From assembly GCA_038503075.1 (NCBI GenBank), contig JBCAML010000010.1, forward strand, positions 1,116,001 through 1,180,000: a DNA stretch of 64,000 nt, read 5' to 3'. Source of the stretch: Gyromitra esculenta (Eukaryota > Ascomycota > Pezizomycetes > Pezizales > Discinaceae). The notes beneath the pieces were generated by a model. The model saw only the letters and a list, made by a program, of their open reading frames with translations, ran no database searches and had not been told where the DNA came from. This document shows positions 36,480 through 48,956 of this stretch, piece after piece. Within the stretch, counting starts at the first letter, position 1; each line of letters begins with the position of its first letter. A program made the position numbers and the translations under genes.

Positions 36480-37789
36480 ATGACGGTCCCAAAACCCCCC
36501 GTTGAAGAGGCGCCTCGTTTCGCCAGAGATACCCGTGGCTTTGCTACTCGCGCCGTCCAAGCTGGCTCGCCCCACGATCCTGTCACTGGCGCTGTTATCG
36601 CCCCCGTATGCAGCCCTTCCTCTAGATTAGCACGCATAGATAATCAGTGGAATAAACAATACTGACAAACAATTCGCAGATCTCCCTCTCTACTACCTTC
36701 GCCCAGACCTCGGTCGGTTCTCCCGTCGGTCTCTACGAATATTCCCGCTCCTCCAATCCCAACCGCGACAACTTTGAGCATGCCGTCGCTGCCCTCGAGG
36801 GCGCTTCCTACGCCCTCGCCTTCTCTTCAGGGTCGGCCACCACTGCCATCATCCTCCAATCTCTCGCTTCTGGCTCCCATATCATTTCCATCTCCGACGT
36901 CTACGGCGGAACCCACCGCTACTTCACCCAGGTCGCCGCAGCGCACGGCGTCCGCGTTTCGTTCACAGGCACGCTTGAGGTTGACGCCGAGAGTCTTATC
37001 GAGGAGAACACCAAGCTTATCTGGATCGAAACCCCAAGCAACCCGACCTTGAGCTTAGTCGATATTAGAGCGGTGGCCGACGTTGCCCATAAGCACGGCA
37101 TCCTTGTGGTGGTCGACAACACCTTCCTCTCCCCGTACGTCCAGAACCCACTACACCACGGTGCCGACATCGTCGTCCATTCCGTGACCAAGTACATCAA
37201 CGGTCACTCAGACGTGTTGATGGGCGTTGCGGCCTTCAATTCCCCAGCTCTCAACGATCGTCTCACGTTCCTGCAGAATGCAATCGGTGCAGTGCCCAGT
37301 CCGTTCGACTGCTGGCTCGCCCACCGTGGCTTGAAGACCCTGCACTTGCGAGCCCGCGCCGCGACCGAGAACGCGACCGCCATCGCGACTTTCTTCGAAT
37401 CTTCACCACACGTACTTGCCGTCAACTATCCTGGTCTCGCCTCGCACCCGCACCGAAAGGTTGCGCTGAAGCAGCATCGCAAGGGGATGGGCGGTGGAAT
37501 GGTGTCGTTCCGTATCAAGGGTGGGCGCGAGGCCGCAGAGAGGTTTTGCAAGGAGACAAAGATCTTTACGCTGGCCGAGAGTCTGGGTGGTGTGGAGAGC
37601 CTGTGCGAACTGCCTGCGAGTATGACACATGCGGGAATACCGCAAGCATCCAGGGAAAAGAACGGGGTGTATGATGATCTGATCAGGTTGAGTGTGGGGA
37701 TTGAAGATGGAGACGATCTGGTGGAAGACATCGCAAGCGCGCTGGAGAGGGTTGCACAGTTCATGAAGGGGAATGAAGTCAAAGTGTAA
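36480..37789 (+). CDS. CYS3: Cystathionine gamma-lyase
   Basis: Two exons, 36480-36605 and 36680-37789; 411 aa. It is a PLP enzyme of the Cys/Met metabolism family that splits cystathionine into cysteine, ammonia and 2-oxobutyrate, the last step of reverse transsulfuration in the cytosol. Visible family marks are TRAVQAG near the start, YEYSRSSNPNRDNFE, the cofactor-binding FSSGSATTA, WIETPSNPTL, VVDNTFLSPY, and the Schiff-base lysine K213 in HSVTKYINGHSD. The active-site residues point to gamma-lyase rather than beta-lyase; cystathionine gamma-synthase is less likely because the protein is short. Codon use is more biased to C-ending codons than in its neighbours, fitting high expression. Confidence 0.95.
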
Positions 37790-38549
37790 ATAGCATCGCC
37801 ATATTTCTCTCGTTTTCTACTTCTATACGGGAGGGTTATTGAGAGTAGTTGTAATTGTTTTTCTCGGTGGGGTGTTCTTTCTTTCTTCTTTCTTCTGTTC
37901 TGGGTTTTACTTTTCTGCTTCCTCCTAAGAGCGTTTCGATGTGGGGTTTATTTGTATACATACCGATGTGCGTTTCTGGCTTTACACTTAGATTTTTACT
38001 CATGTTATCTTGGGCTATTTGAAAGATATGTTTGGTTACTTGTGAATTGAATCTCAATAGGTATATAGATGTTGATTTTCAGATCTTCGAACATAGCCCG
38101 TGATAAACCTGCATACGTCGAACGGACAACTACATACACGTTGGTGACTAGACGGATCACCATATATCACTCAGATACGCATATCAACAGCCCAAGAGCG
38201 GGTAACCCAGACCTTCGCGAGCAGGTCTCATACGTGTTATGACGGTCTCCGGTAAGAAACAATTTTATAAAAGAAACGCGGGCTCTGTTGGTGGTGTGAA
38301 AGTTTCCCAGATCCCCTGAAATACCTATGGCTACTAATACAGCTGACTTACAAACCGTTGCGCGCGCCTGAAAATGCCCTTTTCCTGATAAATTGAATTA
38401 ATCGTCGTTCCGCTATTCCCTGACCTGGTCCATCATTATGTACGCCCTATCCGAATCCAACCAGCCAAACCCTTATCCTATGTAGAAGAGATCCTTCTTC
38501 CCTCCCTCCCTCCTTCTATTCCCCTCGTCCACTGCATGAAATCCATTCC
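37790..38549. other. Convergent 3' region
   Basis: The cystathionine gamma-lyase gene (plus) and VMA16 (minus) converge. T-rich sequence around 37855-37915 fits a 3' UTR. No additional gene is seen. Confidence 0.5.
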
Positions 38550-39452
38550 TCAGCTGAATTCATCCGCTTTTCCAGCAATCAACAGCCCGATAATCAAGCC
38601 AAACAATCCCAATACACTCCCAAAAATCTCAATAACCAGGATTTTAACAAACAGCGCCGGGTCCGCAGCGTCTGCAAGCGCTGCAGACGAACCAGTGATG
38701 CCAACAGCAACACCACAGACAAGGTTGCAGAAGCCAACCGTCAAACCACCCCAAAAGATAGCCCAGCCCGTGTAGTAATTTTTTTCGGTATAGAGGATTT
38801 CGGGGGATGCTACATTGCCAAATTTTGCAGAGAAGACGATGCCTAGTATGGATCAGCAGACAATTTGGGGGAGATAGACGATGGGACAACAAACTCATGA
38901 TAACGCCGTAGATAGCGACAACCTCGCAAAAAATGATGGAAATTAGGTTTTTGGTTCGAATGCGAGGCGCTCGTACCCCTCCACCGATAATACTCGAGCC
39001 AGTTATGAATATACCCCTGTGGTAATCGTGTAAAAATTATGTTTCGTGACAGATGTGACAAGATGGTGGAATACACACCATGCTGCCCCAAAGACACTAA
39101 GCCCTATACAAAGGGCCACACCCAGCGAGGCCCATGCGTATGGTGAGGTTTCTTCAAGAAAACGGCCAACCTTGATTGTTGTTCGTGATCAGCGAGTGGA
39201 AGAGAGAGAAAAAAAAGGGGGGGGGGCTGGGTTGGGTGTGGTTCGAGGCAGGCGAATGTACATTGAAAGCTTCGCCGTCACCATTGAAGAGCATATCTAT
39301 TCAACCATCCCCATTAACCACTTCTCCTCAACTGTAACGACAGACCCTTCGGAGAAGGCACGTCGGCGGGAAAAGATAGGCTTACAAGAACCAACAGCAA
39401 CCACAGCAGTGGCGAGGCCTCCGTAGCGAGAGTAAGAGCCGTAGTACCCCAT
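38550..39452 (-). CDS. VMA16: V-type ATPase proteolipid subunit c''
   Basis: Five exons on the minus strand: 39386-39452, 39262-39296 (35 nt), 39079-39170, 38895-39016 and 38550-38842; frame closes to 202 aa. Family landmarks are [58 protein letters not shown] with its FCEVVAIYG proton-site glutamate, and the C-terminal [18 protein letters not shown] with the second glutamate. Subunit c'' joins c and c' in the membrane ring that pumps protons into vacuoles. The protein starts [14 protein letters not shown]. An extra 5' UTR intron may end at the TTTGCAG just upstream. The small size and dense introns are typical of this gene. Confidence 0.95.
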
Positions 39453-39828
39453 GTTGTGTATATCTGCAAATAAAAGAACAGAGTTATAAGGTCTGGAGGC
39501 ACGGAGGAGGTGAGGGCGTGTTGTTCTGGGGGTGGAATCATGAAGTTTGGGTGAGGCGGATACTTGCTCAGCTTAACCAACACAATGGTGGAGTGTGGCT
39601 GGTGACGATTATGTCATCAGCCTTAGTGACCGTGGGTCAACACCAAACCAAACCCTCACTCTACAGATCTTCAACCATCTCCATCATCAGCATCAGCATC
39701 TTCTATCTTCGTCTCCTCGCTAATTCTCATCTCCTCCATCAGCCCCTCCATCTTCTCCGTTTCCACAGTACTGATCATCAGCTTCCTCCAAACACTTCAA
39801 CTTCAACTCCCCACCATACCCCTCCATT
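39453..39828. promoter_or_regulatory. Divergent promoter region of VMA16 and RPN7
   Basis: 376 bp between divergent start codons. No proteasome-type element (GGTGGCAAA) was found by eye. The last 100 bp are CT/CA-rich (ATCTCC and CATC phrases), as in fungal 5' UTRs. Confidence 0.5.
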
Positions 39829-41328
39829 ATGGGTTCGGACCCGCAATATGCTTCGTATCCCAACCTACTGCTCTCGCAACACATCTTCACCCTCAAAACG
39901 CCATCCCTGAGCTCTGCCCATGCAGGTGCCCATAAAGCTTTGACTTCATCCATCAAGGAACACTCACAGGCTCCACTGTACCGCTACCTGGCGCATCCAA
40001 CAGATGGTATTCTTTCGGGCAAAATAGACTGGGACGAGAAGTTCTATGAGCTATTGAAGAAAAGCAACGACGATGAGCTGGAGGGATACGAGAAGGAGCT
40101 GGAAGAGGCTGAGGAGAAAGCTGGTGAATCGGAGGTCGTAGAGGCAATGGGAAAGAAGGCAGAGTTCTGGGCGAGGGTCGTCGATAAGGTTCGTCCCGCT
40201 TATTTGCGGTTTTCAAATGATCCCTATTTCCAGAATTGTTCTGCGGTTTGGTACTCGAATAAGATCTCGATGCAGAAACAAGTACCAATATCTAACTTAC
40301 CAATCTCTAGGAGAAAGCTCTTACCGCTTATGAAGAGCTATATGCAAAAACTCCAACTCTCGGTGCAAAAATCGATATCGTACTCGCCATAATCCGCATG
40401 GAAATGTTTTACGATGACAAAATGGGCGTGAAGAAGAGCGTCGAGCGTGCTAGACGGTAGCCCTTATCCTGCACAGGAACTACCGTTGGAAGCTTCTAAC
40501 TTTCTTAATAGCCTCATTGACACCGGCGGAGACTGGGATCGTCGTAACCGCTTAAAGTCTTACACGGGCCTCCATCTCCTCACCAGTCGTCAATACTCTG
40601 AAGCCGCCCCATTACTACTGGATTCGCTCTCTACGTTTACATCTACAGAGATCTGCACATACTCAACTCTGGTCCTATACGCAGTTCTCGCCGGTACTAT
40701 CTCACTAAATCGCGTTGACTTTAAGGCGAAAGTCATCGACTCAGCAGAAGTTCTTGCTGTCCTCGGATCGAGAAGCGGTGGAGCTGTTTCTGCCGGTGAT
40801 GTGGAGATGATAGATGCTGATATGGAAAATACCGATGGATATTCTTCTCTCGAGACGCTGGTGAACAGTTTATATCTATGTGATTACAAGAGTTTTTTTG
40901 TAGCACTTGCAGAGGTGGAGGAGCGATTTTTGAGCAGGGATCGCATATTGGCAGAACACAAAGCTTGGTATGGACTATTCACATCACCAGCAAGACTTGG
41001 AAAAAGCTAATTTCGACATAGGTATGTCCGTGATATGAGAAGACGAGCATATGCCCAGCTCCTTGAATCCTACCGTGTCGTCGGATTAGAAAGTATGGCC
41101 AATGCTTTTGGTGTCTCGGTGGAGTGGCTCGATCGTGATCTTTCCAAATTCATTCCTTCTAAAAAGCTGAACTGCACAATTGACCGTGTAAACGGCGTCA
41201 TCGAGACCAATAGACCTGATGATAAAAACAAACAGTATCAGGATGTGGTCAAACAAGGCGATCAGCTACTTACGAAGTTACAGAAGTTTGGGCAGGCTGT
41301 TAGACTGAGGGGTAGTGAGAGAGCTTAG
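39829..41328 (+). CDS. RPN7: 26S proteasome regulatory subunit Rpn7
   Basis: Four exons: 39829-40188, 40311-40456, 40512-40967 and 41022-41328; 422 aa, the usual length. It begins MGSDPQYASYPNLLLSQHIF. Conserved lid-subunit segments include KIDIVLAIIRMEMFYDD, the junction RARRLIDTGGDWDRRNRLK created by splicing intron 2, and the PCI-domain part with RRRAYAQLLESYRVVGLESM and CTIDRVNGVIETNRPDDKN near the end. Rpn7 is a PCI subunit of the 19S lid that scaffolds the deubiquitinase module. Reading through the second intron would insert an unrelated stretch, so that intron is strongly supported. Confidence 0.95.
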
Positions 41329-42156
41329 ATTTCTTTGTAATTATCTGAAATGAGAAATAGCCAACCGAGAAAAGAATAGAAAGCATTATTCTGTATGGTC
41401 TGGTTCATGATTGAGGAAATGGCTGTGGAGTCAAAAGCAGTGATCTCCGTACATTGAGGAAACAGTGACAATTTAGTCAGAACGAGAAGTAAGTAAATTT
41501 GCCTGCCTGAGATGGAGTAATATACGAATTAAAGGCAATGACGCCTTGGAGAGTGCATGCGATTCTCTAAAATGCAGGAAAGCAATGGTATGTGCATTTC
41601 CAAGCTTGTTGCATCAGTCCCCTTACCTTGACTAACTACATGTACATCCTGTTGTAGACGCAGCCAAGGAAAATAACCCAAACCGAAACCGATCTGGAAG
41701 GCGGGTATATGCACCAGATGGGACATTAACCCATCAATTTTCAAGCTTGAGTTGCACATAAAGGGTAAGGCGACGCAGCTGTTCGAAAATCCCAGAAAAG
41801 CGGCAACCGTCCCAGCAAGTATAGGGGATATTCGGTCGGGCATAGCGATTGTGGAGCCTTCTATATCAGACAGATCGCTGCGTATAGAGGATCGATTGTG
41901 GAGCTTTAGGTCAAACAAGCTCTCTCCCACCAACCGGCTTGGAAACAAATCGAGTGATGAGACGTGATTCCACACCCAGTAGTAGTAGTAGTAGTAGTAG
42001 TAGTAATTCATTTGATTCCACACCCATAAAGAGTAGGTATTTTCAATAATTTAAACTCGACAGCTACACAGCACGCCCCCCGTTGAGAAAACATAGCCAA
42101 GAGAAACACACACGGCCACAGCCTTCCTAAATACCCCCAATCTTTCCAGCAAATTC
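41329..42156. other. Convergent 3' region with trinucleotide repeat
   Basis: It separates RPN7 (plus) from the SnoaL-MDR gene (minus). It holds a TAG repeat flanked by direct 13-bp repeats and no convincing gene. Confidence 0.5.
41978..42005. repeat. (TAG)n microsatellite between direct repeats
   Basis: Nine TAG units. GATTCCACACCCA occurs on both sides (41966-41978 and 42014-42026), suggesting a local duplication that carried the repeat. Confidence 0.8.
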
Positions 42157-43488
42157 TTAGAGAGTGATGACGATTTTCCCACCCGTTTTTCCTTCCCATA
42201 TATCCCGCAACCCTTCCTCAGCTCTCTCTAACGGCAGAACCTTTCCAATCCTCGGCTCGATATCCTTCGTTATGACAAATGAAATTAAATCCTTGAACTC
42301 TTCAAGAGTACCAACGTAGGCTCCTTTGACCGAAATTTGGTTGATAAACAAATTCCCTAGCTCCAGGATGGGCTCGGCCCCGCCCTGTAGCCCGCAGCTA
42401 ATGACAGTCCCACCAGCGCGGACTGAATCCATAGAATGCCTCCAAGTCGCTGCTCCAACAGTATCAAAAACTGCATCTACTTTATTCGGAAGCTTTTCCC
42501 CTGCTGAAAAGGTCCGATGCGCACCGAGACTCTTGGCTAAGAGTCTCTTCCCCTCCGTGCGTCCAGCCACCCAGACTTGCATTCCCGCTGCAAATCCCAT
42601 CTGGATTAAGGCGGTTGAGACACCGCCGGAAGCTCCCTGGACGAGCATCGTCTGCCCAGCTCGCAGTCCAGACTTCGTAAACAGCATCCGATATGCGGTG
42701 AGCCAAGCAGTTCCGAGCACAGAGCCAACAATGACCGAGAGCTTTTTGGGGCGTGGGACGGCGTTGCGTCTCGGGACAATAACGTACTCAGCCAGAGTAC
42801 CATCATGTACCTCGCTGATAACATGACGGTTCGGATCAAGAGTTTCATCACCCTTCCAATCAACATCGCCCATAACTGGGTACAGAATGACCTCAGTGCC
42901 GTCTTCAAGAGTGCCACAGCCGTCCATACCGAGAATTCGGGGGAATTTCAAAAGAGGATGACCTAAACCACGAAGGGTCCAGACATCATGCCAATTCAAG
43001 CTGGCAGCGGTGATCTTCACTCTCACCCAACCTTCGGGAACATCGGGAACTTGACGCTTGCCGAATCTGATGCCTGAAAATGGGTCTTCGAAGTTTGACT
43101 TGACGGCGTATACTGCAGTCATCGTTTCTTTCCCGCGCACATTTTTGGTGATAGCCAATGATCGGATTTTGTCCGGTTCGAGGGTGAAGTAAAAGTCGAG
43201 GTTGAATGACTCGATAATGCCGTACTCGGTGAAATTTCCATCGATAGTGAAGTTGACCATGATCTGGCCGTCAATCTCGATGACTTCATTGGCTATAATA
43301 TTGGCTTTAGAGCCAATGAATCGCTTGTCGCTCCATTGCCTAATGGCAGCTTTGCCACGATACTCGATGGCCTCGTCGGTGAGGATTGCTTGCTCAGCAA
43401 AACTAGCTATGAGATTTTCGGTATCTAGTTTATTGGTTGCGTCTACAAACTGTGTAATAAGCTTGGGAAGCACTTGGAGTCGAGACAT
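42157..43488 (-). CDS. SnoaL/NTF2-like domain fused to zinc-independent MDR oxidoreductase
   Basis: A single uninterrupted frame of 443 aa. Residues 1 to about 118 look like a SnoaL/NTF2-like cone fold (start MSRLQVLPKLITQFVDATN, with the typical EYRGKAAIRQW). From M123 a complete medium-chain dehydrogenase/reductase follows: an N-terminal GroES-like part with ASLNWHDVWTLRGL, LGMDGCGTL, and a nucleotide-binding motif VQGASGGVSTALIQ. The catalytic-zinc cysteine and histidine and the structural-zinc cysteine cluster of alcohol dehydrogenases are missing, so it is probably a quinone-oxidoreductase-like NADPH enzyme. The substrate is unknown. It is the only large single-exon gene here besides retroelements, and the domain order resembles bacterial enzymes joined head to tail, so horizontal origin is possible. 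Confidence 0.8.
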   Translation of the reverse strand: MSRLQVLPKLITQFVDATNKLDTENLIASFAEQAILTDEAIEYRGKAAIRQWSDKRFIGSKANIIANEVIEIDGQIMVNFTIDGNFTEYGIIESFNLDFYFTLEPDKIRSLAITKNVRGKETMTAVYAVKSNFEDPFSGIRFGKRQVPDVPEGWVRVKITAASLNWHDVWTLRGLGHPLLKFPRILGMDGCGTLEDGTEVILYPVMGDVDWKGDETLDPNRHVISEVHDGTLAEYVIVPRRNAVPRPKKLSVIVGSVLGTAWLTAYRMLFTKSGLRAGQTMLVQGASGGVSTALIQMGFAAGMQVWVAGRTEGKRLLAKSLGAHRTFSAGEKLPNKVDAVFDTVGAATWRHSMDSVRAGGTVISCGLQGGAEPILELGNLFINQISVKGAYVGTLEEFKDLISFVITKDIEPRIGKVLPLERAEEGLRDIWEGKTGGKIVITL

Positions 43489-45348
43489 GATGAAATATAC
43501 GGAAATACGAAACGAAACTGGATAGGTTTGTAGGTGAGTTTAGGGTTCTGGTCTTAGGGATATCGGACTTTGAGACTGTATAGTTATAACTGGCACCCAT
43601 CTATACTTAAATACGCCCATAGGCTGATGGCCCGAGTTCGCTCTATCCAGCTGGGGCCATACAGCTATCCAAATGCATTTCCAATAAAAATCCGTCGGTA
43701 TTCCGAGTTCCGCACATTTCAAACTATATGTAGTGTTTTATGTCACGTATGACGGATTGCGTTTGGGCTTGGTAGAACAATTACTAACTAACAAGAATAC
43801 TGGCATTGGATGCCTTCCCGTTAAAATTTAAAGTACTTCAGAGTAGTAGAGTAGGCTGAGACACATCAGACAACCGATCTGACAACTTCGTGATGTAGAA
43901 ACATGGCAGGAGGTCCCCACCCCTCTTCTATTCATGTCGCCGAGTTGCTATTACTTTCCCGATCTAGGAAATAGATCAGGATTCTTACGCAAGTAGGAAA
44001 CTTTCCAACGTGGCAACCAACTTCTTAACCACTCTTTCCAAGAATTAGCCTCTCATAACGGTCTCGCTGGGTAGTTTTTGGTGGGCAGATCTACTTCTAG
44101 AGCATATGGGGGAAAGCAATAGCAACTCGGCGACATGAGTACTCTAGTCTTGAATCCAGATTTTACGGGAAAGTATCCATTATCTCTCTAAAACTTACTA
44201 GGTAACATATAACATTTATCGATCAGTCGCAACACTCAGTGAACGCCTGACTAATCGGCCTCATAACGGAGTTCCGACAAGCTAATCGGCTTCATGCTCG
44301 AAATTGGAGTGTCTTGGCACGTCCGGTAAGCCCGACCCTGTCGGTCATATGATGTTCAGCTACAGTGATTAAGCTGCGAAAAACCGCTTTTCCGTACCCT
44401 AGTCGTCCCAATCCCACCCCTCATACACTTGTACCAGGGGTGTCTGGACAAATCTATTGCTACAGCAATGCGCCAGTTGAAGTAAATATATAGGCAATAA
44501 AATCTACTTAAGCATTAATTATAATAATAGAGGTAGTTTTCAAGAAATCGTATAATGTCGGGTTTCCTTGAATGATTGACCCACATATTTTGTTGGTCGA
44601 TCGATCTGGTTTCTTCAGATCAAAGAAAGGACCAGCTATACGTATGACAGTATTCGAATTTGGGAACATCATTCCACCCAGTACCAAAATTTCTTGTGCT
44701 AATATTGCAGTTAGGACGGCACCATTAACCTAAATACCTTACTACGAGGGACAATAGTAGAAAGGATGCAAGTTGAGAAAAAATGATATCGATAGAGAAG
44801 CAATAAAAAACACATTATTGTACACTAGTTCAAATTAAGCAAATGCCCTCTGTTGCTCCCCAGAAATTGACGACGGTACAAGCGTATGGGGTGAAGTTGG
44901 AATCGCCAGGATATTCACCAACGACGAGCTACGAAAGACTGTTTTTCGGTACTCTAGTCGTTCCAACTCCACCTCCCAAACACTTGTACTTATGCACGCA
45001 AATAGAGTGATGAAAAAAACCGAACAAAACTAATATTCGGGAAGAAATGAGTACGCAAAAAAGATCGCTAAAAAGAACAACCCCAATGATATACAGTATT
45101 TCATCACGAATAACCCCAGAACTCCGCAGGGAATTCAATGAACCAAACATAAAATTTAAGAAAATACTACCACAATAAAAGGGACCATACGCCACCAACC
45201 GTAACGAAAAGAAAGAAAAGGTAAGGAAAGCGAAGAGATTTGATGGATGGGCTTAGCTGGAATTTCGCAGCCGTATAGAGTATGATATGAAAGTAAAATA
45301 AATAAGTAAAGAGTCCTGCACTGGGCCTTGGTAGAACAACTATCTGAA
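43489..45348. other. AT-rich intergenic region, 1.9 kb
   Basis: No gene is recognisable. A block of about 60 bp near 44375-44445 recurs in degraded form near 44927-44992 (shared CTAGTCGT and ACACTTGTAC), perhaps remnants of an old repeat. The region 45160-45348 is probably 3' UTR of the next gene. Confidence 0.5.
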
Positions 45349-47059
45349 CTATCGTTGTCCTCTCATCCTCCGCCAAAGCCTTTTTAAGCCTGATTCTGAC
45401 TCTTTGCCTGCGTTTCCCCAATCAAACTGCCCAGCATCTGAATCGCTCACTGGAGGCAGGTCCTCGAGTGCTAGAGGGTCATTACCCTTTCTCCATCCAT
45501 ATAATTCGTTCTCATCTGCTCGCAGGTCTTTCCGTGTGAGGGTCATCCTCAAAGTCATCTCTCTATTCCCGGGCGAGGCATGCAGGTAGGGATCAAAGAC
45601 GGCACCATTGCTGATCCGTGAGGGCATAACCGCTGTACTCATAAGCGGCTCCTCAGACCCCCTTAGCTTCTGAAAGGCCAGTAGCTCGTTCTGCGTTTCC
45701 GATATCGCTACGTCGTCAAAGTTTTCGAAAGTGGGGCTGTTCTCGTTGGAATAGCCATCGATTTCCGGTTCTACATTGCGAATAGTCGCTGAGGTCCTTG
45801 GGCGGCCCTTGAAAAAATCCTTACACTCTGATGTCGAGGGAAAACCAAATTCAATGGCTTCATCGAATTTCTGGGGAGACGCAAGGTAGACTCGCAGCTT
45901 TAGCCGTGCTTCCGGATCTTGATAATATGCTGCATCTCTGTCTATAGAATGTATGCTCTTTTGCCTCGAACCACCAAGACTATGGGATGTCGGGCGGCGA
46001 CCTCCAAGTGATGGCCTTCCTGGACATGACGAATGAGATGAAGAGGCTCTGTATGGTTTTGAAGACAACGATAGTGTTCGCTGAATAGACGGCTTCCCTT
46101 GGGATTTGATTGGATCTCTCGTAACATGAGTGTAGAACTCATCAAGACGCAAGTCCAAAGTTCCATCCTCCTCCATCCACCTAAATGACTTTCTAATCTC
46201 CTCCACAGCATTCATTGCATCTAAATCTAAAGAAGATGCTCGTGATGACGAGTCTACCGACGACAGACTGTTGAGCGTATCTAAACTGCGATTGGCCTGG
46301 CGTCCCATTCGATAAATAGTTTCATCTGCTGCATCTACAATTATGCTCTCACATTTACTTGCCAGTAGGATGCGCTCCTCTCTCGAAAAGTGTTTTCTTC
46401 GGATCGTTTCAGGAAGCTCGAGATACCATTTGGCGTCAGCTTGCGAAAGAATGAATTCATCGGCTGCTGAGCCAGGAGGCTTATTGAAATTCGCTGTCTG
46501 TGGTACTGAAGAGGTGCTTCGAAAGCTATCATGCGATGATCTGCTTCTTGACTTCGACTTGTTGAACTTCCCACTGTGCGAGCTCATGCTCCTACCATGA
46601 CTAGAGGGTGGTGATGACGAACCATTGTATTGTTGCTGGGCGTACCGAAGTCTCTCGAGTGATGAAAAGTACTAAACAAATCAATCGTAAGATTCAAAGC
46701 TCGAATAGGGGACTAATCGAGCAAGGCTATCCTTTGTCCAACAACGTTTTAACGATATGGGATCGGGATAAACGAATCAATACGTTGTGACTTACTTTCC
46801 GTCGAACTGCAGGGGGTAGGTTGTCGAAATCAATAGTGTCCATAGTAGAAATAGGTGCTCTCATCTTCATCTCGGAGTTGCTGGAAGTAACCCTTGCTGT
46901 ACAGCAAGATACACGTTTAAGTGCCGGACGTGAGGACTCGTCTGACGAGAAAGAACAATCGTAGAGTGAACGCCGCCTGGAGACCTTTTGGGTTATGGTT
47001 GGGGTATGATGCCTCTGTGGGCGAGCGGGATGGGATATAACGGGGCGTGCTGACGGCAT
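45349..47059 (-). CDS. Conserved fungal protein of unknown function
   Basis: Two exons on the minus strand, 46796-47059 and 45349-46671 (124-bp intron); 528 aa. The spliced sequence contains FDNLPPAVRRKYFSSLERLR, then a Ser-rich stretch and DAKWYLELPETIRRKHFSRE, a block I recognise as common to a family of uncharacterised ascomycete proteins. The rest is Ser-rich and disordered with phosphorylation-like sites, ending in a basic patch (LKRLWRRMRGQR). No enzyme or membrane motif is visible. A regulatory or scaffolding role is only a guess. Confidence 0.75.
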
Positions 47060-48956
47060 TGCAAAGGCAGATGCACGAATTGAATTGTTGGATTATCCGT
47101 GAGAGGGGGGAGGGGAAGTAGAGCAGAATAAGGGCGATCGGTTATCAGACGCAGGAACTAGCATGCAGCGTGAACCTACTGACGGGGTGGTGATCGTTGG
47201 GTTGGTCTTGTAACTGGCTCCAGGTCAATTCACTGAGGGGACTCGTCCTGTTTTGGCCAGATACTGATCTGCTAGGTTACTCAATCCTGAACTGAAGAAC
47301 GTCAGTGCCGAGTTCCTGGCACACTGACCGTATGTGAGTGCAATATTGTAGTGTACGTATCAAGAGAAAAAATCGACTCAATGTGTGTAGCTCGGAGGGC
47401 TAGGTACATGTAGGTAATAGCATGCGTGAGAGATGTCAGTCTCGGAGGCAATCCCACAGAACAGTCGAGTCGCTCTCGGGTGAGACACTCCTCCGAACGT
47501 CAGGGCTCGCCTGCCAGCGAATGGAGTTTTCTATGTAGAGTGCTTTGCTTTGATTCGTTCGTGACGCAAAAACGCCTGTACACGGGATCAGGGTGCTAAA
47601 CATCGCGCGCATCAACCCACAGCTCGCTTATTCAGGCTTAGTCAACCTGGCAACCTCAGGATACGTGAAGGTGCAGTGGTGCTCCCACAAGTAGGGAGCC
47701 CCAAGGAATTCTCGAGTCCTGTCTTCTGAGACGCATAATGAATGGGACTTTACCTGTTCATTTGAGTAACCAAAGTTCTATAGGCCTTGAAATTGTTCAG
47801 CAGGTATGCATCTGTAATCGATTGGTAAATTGATAATCATCATGCCTGGCTCATAGCCAACAAGACTGTTTAAAGCTCCCAAATAAGCGGGCGTACAACC
47901 ATGTGAGAAAAGTCTTGACATCCCACCTCACTAGCAAGACAGCCACCGGGGGTGTCGAGACGCTGTACAGATATTTGTGAGACGGTGGAACAAATTGAGG
48001 CGATGTTGCCGTCCCCTTTAAACTACTTTTGCTCCAACCGGTCAACCCCGGGCAAGGACAAACGACAAGGGCCACAAATAGAGTAAGGTGGGGTGGGTGG
48101 AGATGCAGTCAAGGCTAGGGGCGAGCTTGGCTTGTGCGTGATCAGAACGAGAGCAACCCGTTAGCATGTCGGCGCGCAAACTGGTGGCTTGCTTCTAAAA
48201 ACTGGAGAGGATAACGGATGGCTAGCAAGGCTCGCCCTATACGGTACCGCGCGGTCTCTACGAAAGAACAATTTATCAAGAGTTCTTTGATAGGAGAATA
48301 GAAGGTTTCTTCAAATGAATGGCTTTAGGCGAATTGGCGCCCAACGTCCGCGCCCCCCTGTTTGAGATTTTCAACTCGTGCCTTGATAGCCTCGATACTT
48401 TGCGAAGTCACACTGTATCCGAAAAAGGGGAGAACTTTGCTCTGCCAGCCATCTTGGTGAGCAACCTCTACTCTACCGCCAACCTTAACAACCGGATTGT
48501 ATCACCTAAGACCGAAGCCTCAGCAAAAAGCCACAATGAGTCGGCAGCCCACAGGGGGTCCTGGGGACACAGACGCGTGCAGAAAGTCGTGAGACACTAG
48601 CCAAAACACACCAAAAGTGGCCCACTTTAGAGCAATAGTTTCTTATCTCAACCTCAACTTAATAAATTGGTGAGAGGTTTACAGGTCATTATAAGTCCCA
48701 TAAACTCCCTGTAAGCAAATTTTCTGGCCATTTAATTAAGTTGTAAATTTGTAAACTGACAATCCTAAAATCTGGTTGCATCACTCCTTTCTCCACCAAA
48801 ATCGAGTTTCTAGCCAAGCCTCACATGCTCAAGGGCCTTTATCTCTACACAAAAAACTATGAGAAGGGTAGAAACAGTATAGGTAATAAATTCAGAGCCA
48901 GTAAGTTTATCAAGAAATTCATTTCTTTTGAGGGACATTTTTTAGTAGAGAGTTGG
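47060..48956. other. Intergenic region, 1.9 kb
   Basis: It contains the promoter of the preceding minus-strand gene and unique sequence up to the retrotransposon block. A 93-codon ATG frame at 48319-48600 has no recognisable domain and is not called. Confidence 0.5.

Noticed and set aside
48319..48600. 93-codon ATG frame upstream of the retroelement block
   Set aside because: No recognisable family, no promoter or intron context; could be chance. Left as uncertain rather than annotated.
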